Positions 1 through 10,017 of a stretch of 64,000 nt of DNA are shown one piece after another. A program made the position numbers and the translations under genes. The stretch is from Bimastos eiseni (taxonomy: Eukaryota > Annelida > Clitellata > Crassiclitellata > Lumbricidae): the NCBI GenBank assembly GCA_959347315.1, contig OY365818.1, positions 3,282,035 to 3,346,034 on the forward strand. The letters are read 5' to 3'. The notes below the pieces were generated by a model that saw nothing but the letters and a program-made list of their open reading frames with translations, was not told where the DNA came from and searched no databases. Numbering within the stretch: the stretch's first letter is position 1; the number at the start of each line of letters is the position of its first letter.

Positions 1-282
1 TAGCCATATTAATAATAAATCTCATTGAATCTCATATATTGACATTATATCAGATTACAGGTGCCTGTAATTGAATAATTTCACTTTTTGAGACTGTATC
101 AGCGTTTTTGCCGATACAAGATCTAACAAATCAAATCTTTTGGTATCACTAAAAACACAAAAACCAAACCAAATTTAAAACAAGAAGGAGAACACACGCC
201 CCGTAGCCAAAAATTCATGCTTGTCCCTCTGCAGAAAGCTAAAATGACGTCCCTGAATCAAACTGGAAGAATTACTCGCTTA
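1..282. other. Non-coding, nothing recognised
   Basis: AT-rich sequence with no reading frame, RNA gene or repeat structure that I can support. Confidence 0.5.
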
Positions 283-600
283 CCAATCCCTTACCACCTG
301 GGATATGTCTCTATACCACTTGGGAATGTTGCTACACCACTTGGGAATGTTGTCCTATGGCACGCACATGCAGGTGTGTTGTTATACCACTTAGTAGATG
401 CTGTTATACGACTTGGGGTTCTGCTATGTATACCACTTCGATGTGCTGTCATACCACTTTTGGTATGTTTTACCACATGGATAAGTTGTCATATCACCTG
501 AGAATGTCGTTGCATCACGTGGGAAGGCTGTTTTATAGCACGAGTGTGTGTTTTAATACGACTTGGGGCATGTTTTTGTACCACATGGACAGTCAGGGGC
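283..600. repeat. Degenerate tandem repeat (taccacttggg core)
   Basis: About ten imperfect units of roughly 22-35 bp, each with a version of taccacttggg followed by a T/G-rich spacer. Single diverged units recur at about 846-900. The open frames across it are repeat artefacts. Confidence 0.65.
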
Positions 601-924
601 GTCTATACCATAGAAACCTTGGAGCAACTGCTCCATCTAAGAAATAGGGGTGGGAAGATAACATTGAGAAATTACGGGAAGGTAATTGCTTTAAATAATA
701 ATTATACCATTAAGGATCTAATATTATTTGCAGTTGAGCCACTCTGTTGTATTCCACAGTGTAAATGTATTCCTCATTAACTTGGTTCAATCCTTGAATA
801 GTTTTAGTCTGTCTGTAAGTCAAAAATTGGGGAGAAAGTTACTCCAATGACTTTGGTGCTCATACCACTATAATATGACGTTTTACCACTTGGAACTGCT
901 GTTCATTCATTACACGCAGGCGTA

Positions 925-1000
925 CGTCATTCACTCATTCATTCGTTCATCTGAACATTTATATAGCTCCCCATCAAGAAATCTTGGCTACATTCCAACG
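925..1000 (+). repeat. SINE-like dispersed repeat ('atttatatagc' family)
   Basis: A run of cattcattcg/ttcat followed by atttatatagctccccatcaag. The same block (cattcattc, then atttatatagcgcc, then tcaagacatctactcag) recurs more than ten times in the window on both strands. It looks like a short interspersed element; no tRNA-like head is visible in this copy. Confidence 0.55.
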
Positions 1001-1019
1001 ATCATTATATAATTATTGT

Positions 1020-1181
1020 TTGGTACCAACTTCCGAATCGTTCGTTGATCTCCTCTGCAATGCCCTGCAGCGATGGTCCCTGTTTCGACGCATCCGTCAC
1101 CTCTGTCGTCATTTCCGGCTCTACGTTGAACTCCGTCGAGTTCAAGGTCGCCTCGCGTCGAAATCTCGCGAACATTTCCAT
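1020..1181 (-). CDS. Candidate first coding exon, unidentified
   Basis: A GC-richer island on the minus strand reads from ATG at 1181 as MEMFARFRREATLNSTEF and on to a GSWYQ stretch, before the frame ends near 1005. It has one N-glycosylation-type NST site and a balanced composition unlike the surrounding repeats. I found no partner exons and no convincing donor, and I do not recognise the protein. It could be an isolated exon of a gene to the left, a 5' UTR, or chance. Confidence 0.2.
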
Positions 1182-1295
1182 TGTTGCGACGTCGCGTGGA
1201 AGACAATGCAGGAGGAGGAGAGGAGGGGAGGCGGAGGATGAGGAGGAAGGAGTCAAAAACGGCGCCTGAATGTACCCAATCAATTTATCGTCAGT

Positions 1296-1372
1296 CATGA
1301 TGAAGATGCTGCTGCTGATGATGATGACGATGACGATGACGATATTACAATAATAATAATGATTATTATTAC

Positions 1373-1406
<34 letters not shown>

Positions 1407-1560
1407 AATAATAATAATAATTATTATAATAATAATCATTATTATTATTGTTAGTATTATTGATTTTATTATTATTAGTAGTATTATTATTATTATTATC
1501 ATTATTATTATTGTTATTGTTATTAAACAATAAGAACAATAATTAGCATTATTGTAGTAA
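1296..1560. repeat. (GAT)n and (ATT)n microsatellites
   Basis: A short GAT/GAC run at about 1297-1345 is followed by roughly 200 bp of interrupted ATT/AAT trinucleotides. Polyasparagine and polyisoleucine frames here are artefacts. Confidence 0.9.
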
Positions 1561-1812
1561 TGGAAGGGGAAGTAACTGTTGTGATAGCAATGTGAGTAGT
1601 AGAAGCAGGAGAAAAAGGAGGAACAAGAACAGGATTAAGAGCAATAAGAAGAAGAAATAAGAAGAAATACAATGAGAAGAACACGAAGATAAGGAATACC
1701 TAGAAGCAAAAGCAACAAGAGGAACAAGGCAGCTGCAACAATAACAGCGATAATAATGTCTCCTTATTCCAATCGAAACAGTTTTATACGTAATTGTCTG
1801 AACTTCAGGCAT
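1561..1812. repeat. Purine-rich tract and flanking sequence
   Basis: A GA-rich strand bias (gaagaag/agaag runs) with no periodic unit. The opposite strand reads as Ser/Leu/Phe-rich peptide, which is compositional. No gene is visible. Confidence 0.4.
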
Positions 1813-1846
1813 TTATGAACGATGCAATACAATGCGATAGAATATA

Positions 1847-1876
1847 ATAATTAATTAATTAATTAATTAATTAACC
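1847..1876. repeat. (TTAA)n microsatellite
   Basis: About seven copies of ttaa in tandem. From 1877 to about 2390 I see only unremarkable AT-rich DNA. Confidence 0.85.
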
Positions 1877-2394
1877 TCCAACGAATTATAAGTGACAAGT
1901 AATTAACAAATTTGCGAACCAGTGATTGAATACAGAAGCAAAACCTGTTGAAGATAAAATAGAAAAGTAATAATTTAACATCTATCAAACGAAACTGATG
2001 ATGTCAGTCGAAACCGACGAACTGATGACATCAAGACTCTATTGGGGGTCTGTAGAGTAATGACTAAGACACTGGCCTACAGAGCAGAGAAACCGTGTAA
2101 CTGATAATAGGACCTATAGTCTGATGTAATGAAACACAATTTAATATAATTCGTTTCAAAACAAAATAAATCTGTGGCAGTCTAAACTAAAGCATTGTCT
2201 AAACTTTGAAACTCGTTTAAATCGCTACATTTCAGACACCCTTAAAATGCATTTTCCCGATGCTACATAAAAAAGCAATATTTAACGCGTGGTAAGACTA
2301 AAACTATTAACATGACTTTCCGTAGATGCTCAGAAATAGTGCTACTGAGAACGTAGGTGGTAACTGACGGACATAATATGACAAGGACGTTGCT

Positions 2395-2470
2395 CTTGCT
2401 TTAGCAGTGTCAGTCCAAAGCATGCAGAAAGGAAGAGGGACGCTGATCATCTTCGTTATGAATCAGTGTC
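2395..2470 (+). repeat. Dispersed repeat, 'cagtcccaagcc' family, diverged copy
   Basis: gcagtgtcagtccaaagcatgcag followed by agagggacgctgatcatc matches the block seen better at 2620-2696 and 58930-59010. It is a decayed member of the same family. Confidence 0.4.
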
Positions 2471-2611
2471 GTGAAGCAGAAGCCCACCAAAGACTTAAGT
2501 GATTGATTACTGCGCTCTTCTGCCTGTGGAGATATCCTTGCCTCCGCACATAACCGTCCAGGGTCTCTTCCTTTAGATACCAAAACTGTTTCAAATATTT
2601 TATCCTCAACT

Positions 2612-2696
2612 CCGCCTCTGCTTGCACTCTGGCAGTGCCAGTCCCAAGCCTAGATAAGAGAGTTGGGCGACGCTAATGATCTATGTTACCATATGG
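2612..2696 (+). repeat. Dispersed repeat, 'cagtcccaagcc' family (host of hAT insertion)
   Basis: Reads cagtgccagtcccaagcc, then tagataagagagttgggcgacgctaatgatctatgttacc. It resumes after the transposon at 3560 with ccatacggtgtcgttcaac. A copy at 58930-59010 has the uninterrupted order. Opposite-strand copies lie at about 3632-3690 and 3755-3815. The core is reminiscent of the tails of some RTE-type LINEs and associated SINEs; that is a recollection, not an alignment. Confidence 0.55.
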
Positions 2697-3559
2697 CAGT
2701 GTTGTATGGTCTTGAGACAGTGCCTCGGTCTCGAGACGTCTCGAGACAGTTTTTTAGTGTCTCGGTCTCGGTTTCGGAAGCCTGCTGTCTCGAATTTTTA
2801 GAAACTGTCTTGAAGTGAAAGTCTTGTTCTGTCTCGAACAAGCGGTCTCGATAAGTTTCGCGTTAGCTGTCTTAAAATTTTGCGCTAGAAACTGAAACCG
2901 GAATTTACGAGAAACGGTAATTCTGGTTAACGCGCGAGTCACATGATACTGAAATCAATTCAATTGTCTTAAAGTTAAAAAATGTCTGAGAGAGAACCTC
3001 AAATTGTGAAGTTTGTGTTCACGCAATTTGAAGTTAGGCCTATTGACAAACAATGGCTATTGGCTATTGGTTTGTCACTGATGTAAACCCACCATAACCG
3101 AAACTATCGGAACAACTTCGAGTTTTTCAGGGTGAGTAGGGCTATGCGCAAATTTATAATTTCGTTTGCTATTTGGTATCGAATTTGCTTGTTTAAAATC
3201 GTCTAGGAGATTTCACGCGTGCTTTCTTTATACTATTCAGAAGATAGACCGAAGAAGAAATATGGAAAAAGATAAAACTCGGCAATATAAAAATTGTTCT
3301 TGGGAATTGATACAATATACATTATAATTAAGTTTCAAATTGAAATTACTTATTAACCTTATTCCCCAAAACTGATACATTAGTATTTTACAGCCTTTTA
3401 TATAGGATCACTTGTCTTTTACTGTCTCGAACTGTCTTGAACCTAGTGTCTCGGTCTCGGTCTCGGTACCTCACTGTCTCGGTTTCAGTCTCGGTCTTGG
3501 CACCTCACTGTCTCGGTCTCGTCGTGGTCTTGAAGCTCAAGGTCTTGCATACAACACTA
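2697..3559. mobile_element. Non-autonomous hAT-type transposon, 863 bp
   Basis: The ends are inverted repeats: CAGTGTTGTATG on the left, and TAGTGTTGTATG when the right end is read on the other strand. They are flanked by the near-identical 8-bp duplications ccatatgg (2689-2696) and ccatacgg (3560-3567). An 8-bp target duplication with CAG/TAG termini is the hAT signature. Subterminal zones are packed with tctcggtctcg/gtctcgagac repeats (2710-2850 and 3420-3540). No transposase frame is present, so it would need help in trans. It inserted into a dispersed repeat whose empty version is at about 58985-59005. Confidence 0.75.
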
Positions 3560-3619
3560 CCATACGGTGTCGTTCAACTGAAACTAAACTTGACCTTCTT
3601 TTTCAACTCACGCTTTCCA

Positions 3620-3820
3620 TTATCCACAAGTTTAATCAGCGTCGCCCTCCTCCTTTATCTAGGCTTGGGACTGGCACTGTGAGCAGTGACATAGAGAGTA
3701 GTAGTACATTAATAGGTACTTTCAGGTAAACAGCATTGTGTGATAATCAAGGATTATTGGTGTTGTCCTCCTCCTTTATCCATGCTTGGGATTAGCACTT
3801 TCAGAGTGCAAGCAGTGATG
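3620..3820 (-). repeat. Two opposite-strand copies of the 'cagtcccaagcc' repeat
   Basis: Reverse-complement blocks (gtcgccctcctcctttatc, then taggcttgggactggcac) occur at about 3640-3690 and again at about 3757-3810. With the plus-strand copy at 2612 they form an inverted arrangement around the hAT element. Confidence 0.5.
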
Positions 3821-4009
3821 CGTTCCTATAGCCTGTACAGTTCAATTTAAGAGTTTGAACGGTGATAGGTCTATATAAATACTAAATCAAGCAACATGAC
3901 TTGTCAAGAGAGATGCCTGTAACATAGGCCTATGGGCCTATAATACATGTCACATGCAATGTGTGAAATTAGGGATTTTGTAAAATGCCTAGGCAACTTG
4001 TGAAACCCA

Positions 4010-4115
4010 AACTCAACACTTACCCTAACCTTGCACTAACCCTACACTAACACTGACCCTAACATTGACCCTGACCCTAACCCTTACCCTAACCCTGGCC
4101 TTAACTCTTACTCTG
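4010..4115 (+). repeat. Interstitial telomere-like (CCCTAA)n tract
   Basis: Imperfect ccctaa/ccctga repeats, preceded by a short shared lead-in (caacttgtgaaacccaaactc). A second tract with a similar lead-in lies at 27308-27405, so both appear to be copies of one dispersed element that carries the telomere-like array rather than chromosome-end relics. Confidence 0.65.
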
Positions 4116-4389
4116 CCCCGTACTCTACGGTACGTACGTACGGTGGTGGGGAAGTGGCCCAGAAAATATGTACGTACGCAAATATAACTGTTCGATTATG
4201 ACGTCCACAATACGGAATATTAAAATCAGAACTCTAAACTCAATCACAGGCTAAATTCCTGCTTCATCATCAATGTCATGTAGCATCGACACTTTTTAAA
4301 ATGCAAGTGTCGTTAGTATTTTATTTATTCCTAGCAGTTAAAAAAAATGTGAGCTGTTAAATATGGTGTTTGACAAAAATCAATGTCCT

Positions 4390-4545
4390 ATTGTAGATGT
4401 CTCTAGCTATTTAACCTCTGCAATGGGGGTAGAGCTCAGTTGTACGTGCGCATGCATGGGGTAGGGGTCCAAGAAATGTACGCTTTGCAACGGGGGGAGG
4501 TGGTCCGAAAATCCGATTTATTATTTGCGTACGTGATATATGGAT
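4390..4545. mobile_element. Diverged copy of the 'ccgtccataaagtacgtacgc' MITE family
   Basis: Contains gtgcgcatgcatggggtaggggtcc, a central aacggggggaggtggtccgaaaat and a right arm tttgcgtacgtgatatatggatggaccc. This matches the arm and centre pattern of the elements at 8036, 44985 and 49253, but the left arm is decayed. A fragment with gtacgtacgcaa also lies at about 4167-4183. Confidence 0.45.
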
Positions 4546-4649
4546 GGACCCTTATTATTATTCATCACTCGTAATTATTGCTGGGCGCCATCGACTGATG
4601 CTTCGTCGCTAAACGTTGGCACTTGATCAACACATAAATTTGATGCTCA

Positions 4650-4935
4650 CAATTGTTTCCCTTTGCGCACGCTCACGTTTGTGAATGCGTGTGTAATTGT
4701 GTAGGTCTGTGTGTGTGTCTGCGTCTGCCTGTAGGTTTGTGTCTGTGTGTTTGGACGTGTCTGTTTGTGCGTCTGTTTGTGTGTATGTACGTGTCATTTA
4801 CGCGTCTCTGTGACTGTGTTTACCTGTTTGTGTGTGTCTGTATGCGTCTGTTTGTCTGTGTCTGTCTGTGTGTGTGTGTGTGCCTGCTTGTGTGTATGTG
4901 CGTCCCTGTCTTTATGCGTATGCCTCTGTCTGCGC
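4650..4935. repeat. GT/CTGT-rich low-complexity tract
   Basis: Interrupted gtgtgtgtctg runs. Cys/Val-rich open frames on the plus strand are artefacts. The stretch 4936-5360 has no recognised feature. Confidence 0.85.
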
Positions 4936-5521
4936 CTATGTACTACCATAAAGTCATTTCGAAATCGTCACAGCAAACATTTGTCCACAACGCAATATCG
5001 TATTACATTTCAATAGCAGCTGGCGAGAAGAAAGTTGAAACGAGACGAAAGAACGCCGTCGCCAATCGAAAAATCACGTATCGAACAATCGATTAAAATT
5101 AAGACGAATAAATCCGCATAACGATATTCCAACTGTTCGATAGCCCCAATTAACTACGTTACAAGAGACAAATACTCCAATTCCTGCTCTTAGACTCCGT
5201 AGAGATTTCTCACAACCCGTAACATTCAACTGCGTCGCTGCCGGGAATAATAATACGGATCCAATGGTACGTTCGTTAAGGCCGGTTAAGCGCTGACCAA
5301 GCGATACAGCGCTCAAGCAAGCAAGCGCACACAAGCAGGCCGCGTTGAATTATGCAAATGCATTATTGACTGGCGGTGGCCAATATGGCGAATGTCCACT
5401 GCGATTGGACTGAAGGTAAGGTAGTCCCTGGCATACGACGGTCAGTTTTGGGGACATTTGGGTAACGTAGAGTATCGGGAGGATGACGGATACACCTGTT
5501 GGCGACGTGATTATTGCTCAC

Positions 5522-5707
5522 CTTTTTGGAAGATCTGTAGTTGCGCGGAGGTTGTTCGAGCGAGGTTTCTTTGGCGATGAGGGATTGATGACGAAAACTC
5601 GAGACGGGTGCTGCAGCTGCGGCGGCGGCGTCGGTGCCAGGTGCCCGATGCCGGTGCCACCGAGGAGGCGGAGGCAGCGGCGGCTGCTGCTGCTGCTGCT
5701 GAGACAA
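5522..5707 (-). CDS. Candidate first exon with polyQ/polyA, unidentified
   Basis: GC- and CpG-rich island. On the minus strand an ATG at 5707 opens MSQQQQQQPP, then a Pro-rich and Ala-run segment, and reaches EQPPRNYRSSKK at 62 residues. There it meets a strong donor (aaaaag|gtgagc, exon edge 5522) in phase 0. Sequence just 5' is purine-rich with no good acceptor, so if real this is a first exon. A second frame is also open, so the frame is uncertain. I found no downstream exons (lower coordinates) and cannot name a family. Confidence 0.25.
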
Positions 5708-5756
5708 ATCCGATCGATGGATGCGAAGGCTTAGCAGTGCAACCCAACGGTCGTTA

Positions 5757-6012
5757 TGACTATCTGTCTCTGTCTCTCTGTCTCTCTGTCTCCCTCTCCC
5801 TCTTGCTCTTCCTCAGTCTCTCTCTCTCATGCTCACTCTCTCTCTCTCTTGTCTCCCTCTCTCTCTGTCTCTCTCTGTCTCTCTCTGTATCTCCGTCTCT
5901 GTCTCTCTTTTTCTCTCTCCGTCTGTCTCTCTCTCCCTCTGTCTCTGTCTCTCTCCCTCTGTCTCTCTCTATCTGGCTCTCTGCCTCTCTGCCTCTGTCT
6001 GTCTGTCTCTGG
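5757..6012. repeat. (TCTC/TCTG)n microsatellite
   Basis: About 255 bp of tctctctgtctc variants. All long Ser/Leu or Arg/Glu frames here are compositional. 6013-6365 has no recognised feature. Confidence 0.92.
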
Positions 6013-6379
6013 CGCGCGCGTATGGACATGGGCCGCTCTGAAGTACCGTACTAAACTAACGTGCTTATGGGAGTATGGCCAATTGCCGCGTTCCTCTGAG
6101 CTCGCTTGCTAACGCACGTTCGACGTGTAATTGGACAAGAGAGTCCTGACACACGATGTGAAAGAGACTTAGGGAATGGGGAGGAGACTCACTACTAAGA
6201 ACAGTCATTAAAATGTGTTACGTGTATTTGGTAATTGAACTGTGGGAAACTAATTAACAGATCTTTCACTACCCATGCTCTGTGTATATCAAAGAATCTT
6301 TAACCAATCACTTTCGACTACTTTTTCCATTTATAATAATTTGTTGCTTTTTAGTTCTGTTGTCAGGTGTTCACTTCTT

Positions 6380-6562
6380 GTGTGCTGGTCTGTTGGTCAG
6401 TGTGTTGATTAGTGTGTTGGTCAGTGTGTTGGTCAGTGTGTTGATTAGTGTGTTGATTGGTGTGCTGGTCAGTGTGTTTGAAGTGTGTTTGAAGTGTGTT
6501 GATTAGTGTGTTGGTCAGTGTGTTGGTCAGTGTGTTGGTCAGTGTGTTGATTAGTGTGTTGG
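6380..6562. repeat. 12-bp-unit minisatellite (gtgttggtcagt)
   Basis: About 15 units alternating gtgttggtcagt and gtgttgattagt, giving a 24-36 bp higher-order pattern. No neighbouring exon is visible. Confidence 0.9.
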
Positions 6563-6639
6563 TCTTCTGGGGGTTCGGAATTTCGTTCTAGATTTCTGTC
6601 CCAACTGCGACTCACGTGACATGTCCAACTCAATTACAT

Positions 6640-6755
6640 GTACAATGAGCACACCGACCGTACACTGCCGGTGAGAAGATGAACGGTGAGGGTGAGGACT
6701 GCACAAGCCCTCATGCACCAAGGCTTAGAAATTGAAGTCTCACAACTACCTCAAA
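6640..6755 (+). repeat. Dispersed repeat, 'gaggctaagaaaatgaag' family, diverged
   Basis: Contains cctcatgcaccaaggcttagaaattgaagtc. Better copies are at 42050-42230, 44560-44650 and 60345-60430. It is followed at about 6820-6980 by an interrupted ATT microsatellite. Confidence 0.4.
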
Positions 6756-7195
6756 ACAATAACCGACGCTCAGTTTCGTTTAGGAAATAGCTTTCACTTC
6801 CTGTTCTTTGAATATATTTACTATTATTATTATTTTTACTAGCAGTGGTAGCATTATTATAATTATTTTTATTATTATTAATTTTTATTATTAGTATTAC
6901 TATAATTTATTATTATTATTATTTAACATTATTTATTTTTATTATTATTATTTTTATTATTATCATTATATCTCTTTAATGTAGGCTAATATTACCGGGT
7001 GTGCCAGTCTCCACGACACCGATTAAGATGGTGACTCATTGGCGCTGCCTCCCACATCAAACATGGAGCCACCCGAGGACTGCCGCGTCATGCATAAAAC
7101 GCCGAAGGTCGACCTGCAGTGCTAGTGGGGTCAATGGAAGGCAGCACTAAGCAGGACGATCGACCGGTTACAGACGGACTAACGAAAGCATTAAC

Positions 7196-7440
7196 TGACG
7201 AACCGATGGATGGATGGATGGATGGATGGATGGATGGATGGATGTATGAATAGATGGATGGATGGATGGATGGATGGATGGATGGATGGATGAACGGACG
7301 AATGATTGGATATACATAGATGTATGGATGAGTAGATGGATAAATGATAAATGGATGATTGGATAGATAGATAAATGTATGGATGAATGAATGGATGAAT
7401 TAGTTGGTGGATGGATGGACAAATGTATGGACAAATGCAC
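7196..7440. repeat. (ATGG)n / tggatgga microsatellite
   Basis: About 250 bp of tggatgga tetranucleotides with gradual decay to the right. The opposite strand reads as a Ser/Ile/His repeat peptide, an artefact. Confidence 0.93.
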
Positions 7441-7559
7441 TAACAGATAAACAGTAGATGATCGAATCATCTGCTATAGGTGGATGGACGGACGGACTCA
7501 TTGACTGATGGTTCGAATGGGTGGATAGACTGTTTCCATCGGTCGTTGAAACTCCTACA

Positions 7560-7760
7560 GAGCGACTGCAGATCGATACAGCAAATCAAATTCAAAGCCG
7601 CACTCTCTTCGTCTTCTCCCAAGTACCCCTCTCCATCTCTTGCCTGCCCTCCGTCTCTGGTTCTGCTTCGACTGGCGGCCATCTTACATCCGGCCCGCGC
7701 CTCCGTCCGGGCAGGGTACCAGCGGCTGCATAGTAGCTGGACGCACGAAAGCACGGAACC
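7560..7760 (-). promoter_or_regulatory. GC-rich island with YY1-like initiator motif
   Basis: A GC/CpG-rich block contains ggcggccatctt at 7674-7685, which reads aagATGGCCGCC on the minus strand, the form of a YY1/initiator element. The minus-strand ATG inside it (7682) opens MAASRSRTRDGGQARDGEG and continues acidic to about 7530 before repeat-like sequence. This may be a promoter with a first exon, but no second exon was found. Confidence 0.25.
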
Positions 7761-7924
7761 AGTAGAGCAATATTCATCGAGGGCGCACTCTGTCGATCGC
7801 TGGAGGAATGATTATGCCGAATGCTGTGACGTCAATGCCACCGCCCCAACACACACACACACACGCAATCGTACACAAGCGCGTACAGTCATGAGACAAT
7901 GTGCACGGTTATGTACTCATGGGG

Positions 7925-7995
7925 ACCCGTAGAGTAATGGATTGCCCAATGCCGTGAAGTGATGAGGAACCGACTTCGATTCCCCATCTCCTTTG
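7925..7995 (+). repeat. Possible tRNA-derived SINE head
   Basis: cgtagagtaatggattgcc resembles a polymerase III A box, and cttcgattcccc about 45 bp later resembles a B box. It cannot fold into a full tRNA by eye. A similar A-box-like block lies at about 2048-2075. Confidence 0.3.
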
Positions 7996-8035
7996 GTTGA
8001 CCAGTACTTCTTTCGCTAAGATGCGGCGTTGGTTA

Positions 8036-8116
8036 GGGGCCGTCCATAAAGTACGTACGCTCAGAGGGGGGTCCAAAAAGTCAAGTTTTTGGCGTACGTA
8101 CTTTATGGACGGCCCC
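8036..8116. mobile_element. Palindromic MITE, 81 bp, perfect 25-bp terminal inverted repeats
   Basis: The left arm begins ggggccgtccataaagtacg and the right arm is its exact reverse complement over 25 bp, around a 31-bp centre with a G-run. Flanks are TTA on both sides. A 3-bp TTA duplication and GGG-type ends suit a PIF/Harbinger-type MITE. Related diverged elements are at 4390, 44985 and 49253. Confidence 0.8.
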
Positions 8117-8589
8117 TTAAATCATATGTATAACTCAACGGGCGCTTTGCATGGCTGCCGACAGTTTAATTCGACTCCTGTAATAAACGTAGCCCCTCTA
8201 GGCATAATAATCCGTTCACACTGTACTTGTAGTCTTGTCAGATATATATTAAACGAAGACGTTATTACTTGTGGACCTATGCAAAAGAAGTTGAGAACAA
8301 TTTGAAACATTATAGATGGGCTGCAGTCTGAATTCGTACCAAACTTTAAGCATGATGAGTCATGTGAATGATGCGATGTTAGGCCTTTTATAATCAGTCT
8401 CACGTATTTCGCGATCTTTCGCTTCTGCTGTCCTTTACTCCTATTTAATTATAGTAACGAGAAACCATTTTATATCATCAAATGCACCCAAACATAGGAT
8501 TTCTCCAAAAAATTCAGGACACAAATTGCCCTCTGCAAATGATGTCATTTACATAATTGACTGAAGGAAAGAATGAATTCACGAACGAC

Positions 8590-8649
8590 CGAATATTATA
8601 TATATATACGAACATATATATATAATATCCTATTTTTGGGTGCATTATA

Positions 8650-8683
<34 letters not shown>

Positions 8684-9046
8684 AATAATATGATCGCTTT
8701 CTCGCCGACTCGACGCATGCACAGCGCATATAATAGTCACCGACTGCCTTTGCACTTCTATGTTCATGTAATCGGTCCGCGCCAGAAAGGAGATCCTCTT
8801 TGCGTCATCTGTGATCGAATAAGAAAAAAACGACGGAAGTCGCTACATCTGGCGATCGTTGAAGAAAACAAAGAGACTAATGGGCTTCTGGCGCCTACGT
8901 GCCAACAGCGCGCTATTACTTGTACGGAAAATCATATGGCGCCTCACTCTGGCGCTCGTGGCCAGCCTAAATTTTGCAATTGTTCAATAGCCTTGGCAAT
9001 TTCTAAAAATGAAACCTAGTACAATATCCTAATTATACACATATAT

Positions 9047-9099
<53 letters not shown>

Positions 9100-9240
9100 C
9101 ATAAATGCAATATATAAGCTTATATGCAATTTCTATGTAGACTATATCATTAGCGACAATGAACACATTTTTAGCCATATGCATATATATACATAACATA
9201 TATTGATATATATAATATTTATATATATACTATGTATAAA
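8590..9240. repeat. TA-rich region with (TA)n microsatellites
   Basis: (TA)n-rich blocks at about 8597-8685, 9048-9096 and 9185-9235. Non-repetitive sequence between them (8690-9040) has no supported exon. Confidence 0.8.
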
Positions 9241-9331
9241 ACATTATAGGTTACCAATGAACTCTATGTTTAAACAGTTCCTTATTGGCAGTCACCACAC
9301 ACACCACATTGACAATCTTTTTGCATAACTC

Positions 9332-9337
<6 letters not shown>

Positions 9338-9410
<73 letters not shown>
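9338..9410. repeat. (CA)n(TA)n microsatellite
   Basis: A run of cacaca changing to tatata at the left end of duplication copy 1. Copy 2 has a (TA)n tract at the matching place (19216-19272). Confidence 0.93.
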
Positions 9411-9411
<1 letters not shown>

Positions 9412-10017
9412 TTCTGGGTTATATATATAACCCAGTGATGAAGCTATTTTTCAAATAATATATCACAGAGCGTACATTCACACAACATACGACCTTCGAT
9501 TAAAGATACGGTCCTCGTTGGGAGTAAACAGCGCATCCCATTTTCCTCCACGATATAACCCTGTAAGAATTCAACTGCTGCGATGATGATATACCTCATG
9601 CTATCGAATTACCAAATCTGCAATAGGAAGGACTCAGGTCAGTAATCATGAACTGTACAGAAAAATCGGCACGACTGAAAATCACGTAGAAAAATTCGTC
9701 CAGAGAAAGCTAGGTTTTTTTTGAACATATCAGCAGAATGATAGATAATAGAAAACTTAGAATGCTGGTTTCTGGAATAATGTATGGAACAAATAAAAGA
9801 GGAAGACCATACAGATGACAATGGAGAATGGAGCAGAACAAGTCTTCAAGAGTTGAGTCACGCCACAACGAACAGAGAGGTGTGCAGAAATCTGGTCAGA
9901 AAGGCATCATGCACCTATGGGTGATGAGGGGTCCACGGTTGTTGATAGGTTAATTGTTCAGTTCTCCGCTCGACTTCAATCGTCTTTTCTTTCTTTACTT
10001 CAGAAGCTGATTCAACG

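Noticed and set aside
4010..4115. True chromosome end or fusion point
   Set aside because: Repeats are imperfect, short and share a dispersed lead-in with 27308; genes continue on one side and repeats on the other without a terminal array.
5483..5734. Plus-strand ORF over the CpG-rich island
   Set aside because: The minus frame ends at a much better donor (aaaaag|gtgagc); even that is only a weak candidate.
7196..7440. CRISPR-like or structured RNA array
   Set aside because: Pure tetranucleotide slippage with no spacer diversity; this is a eukaryotic genome.
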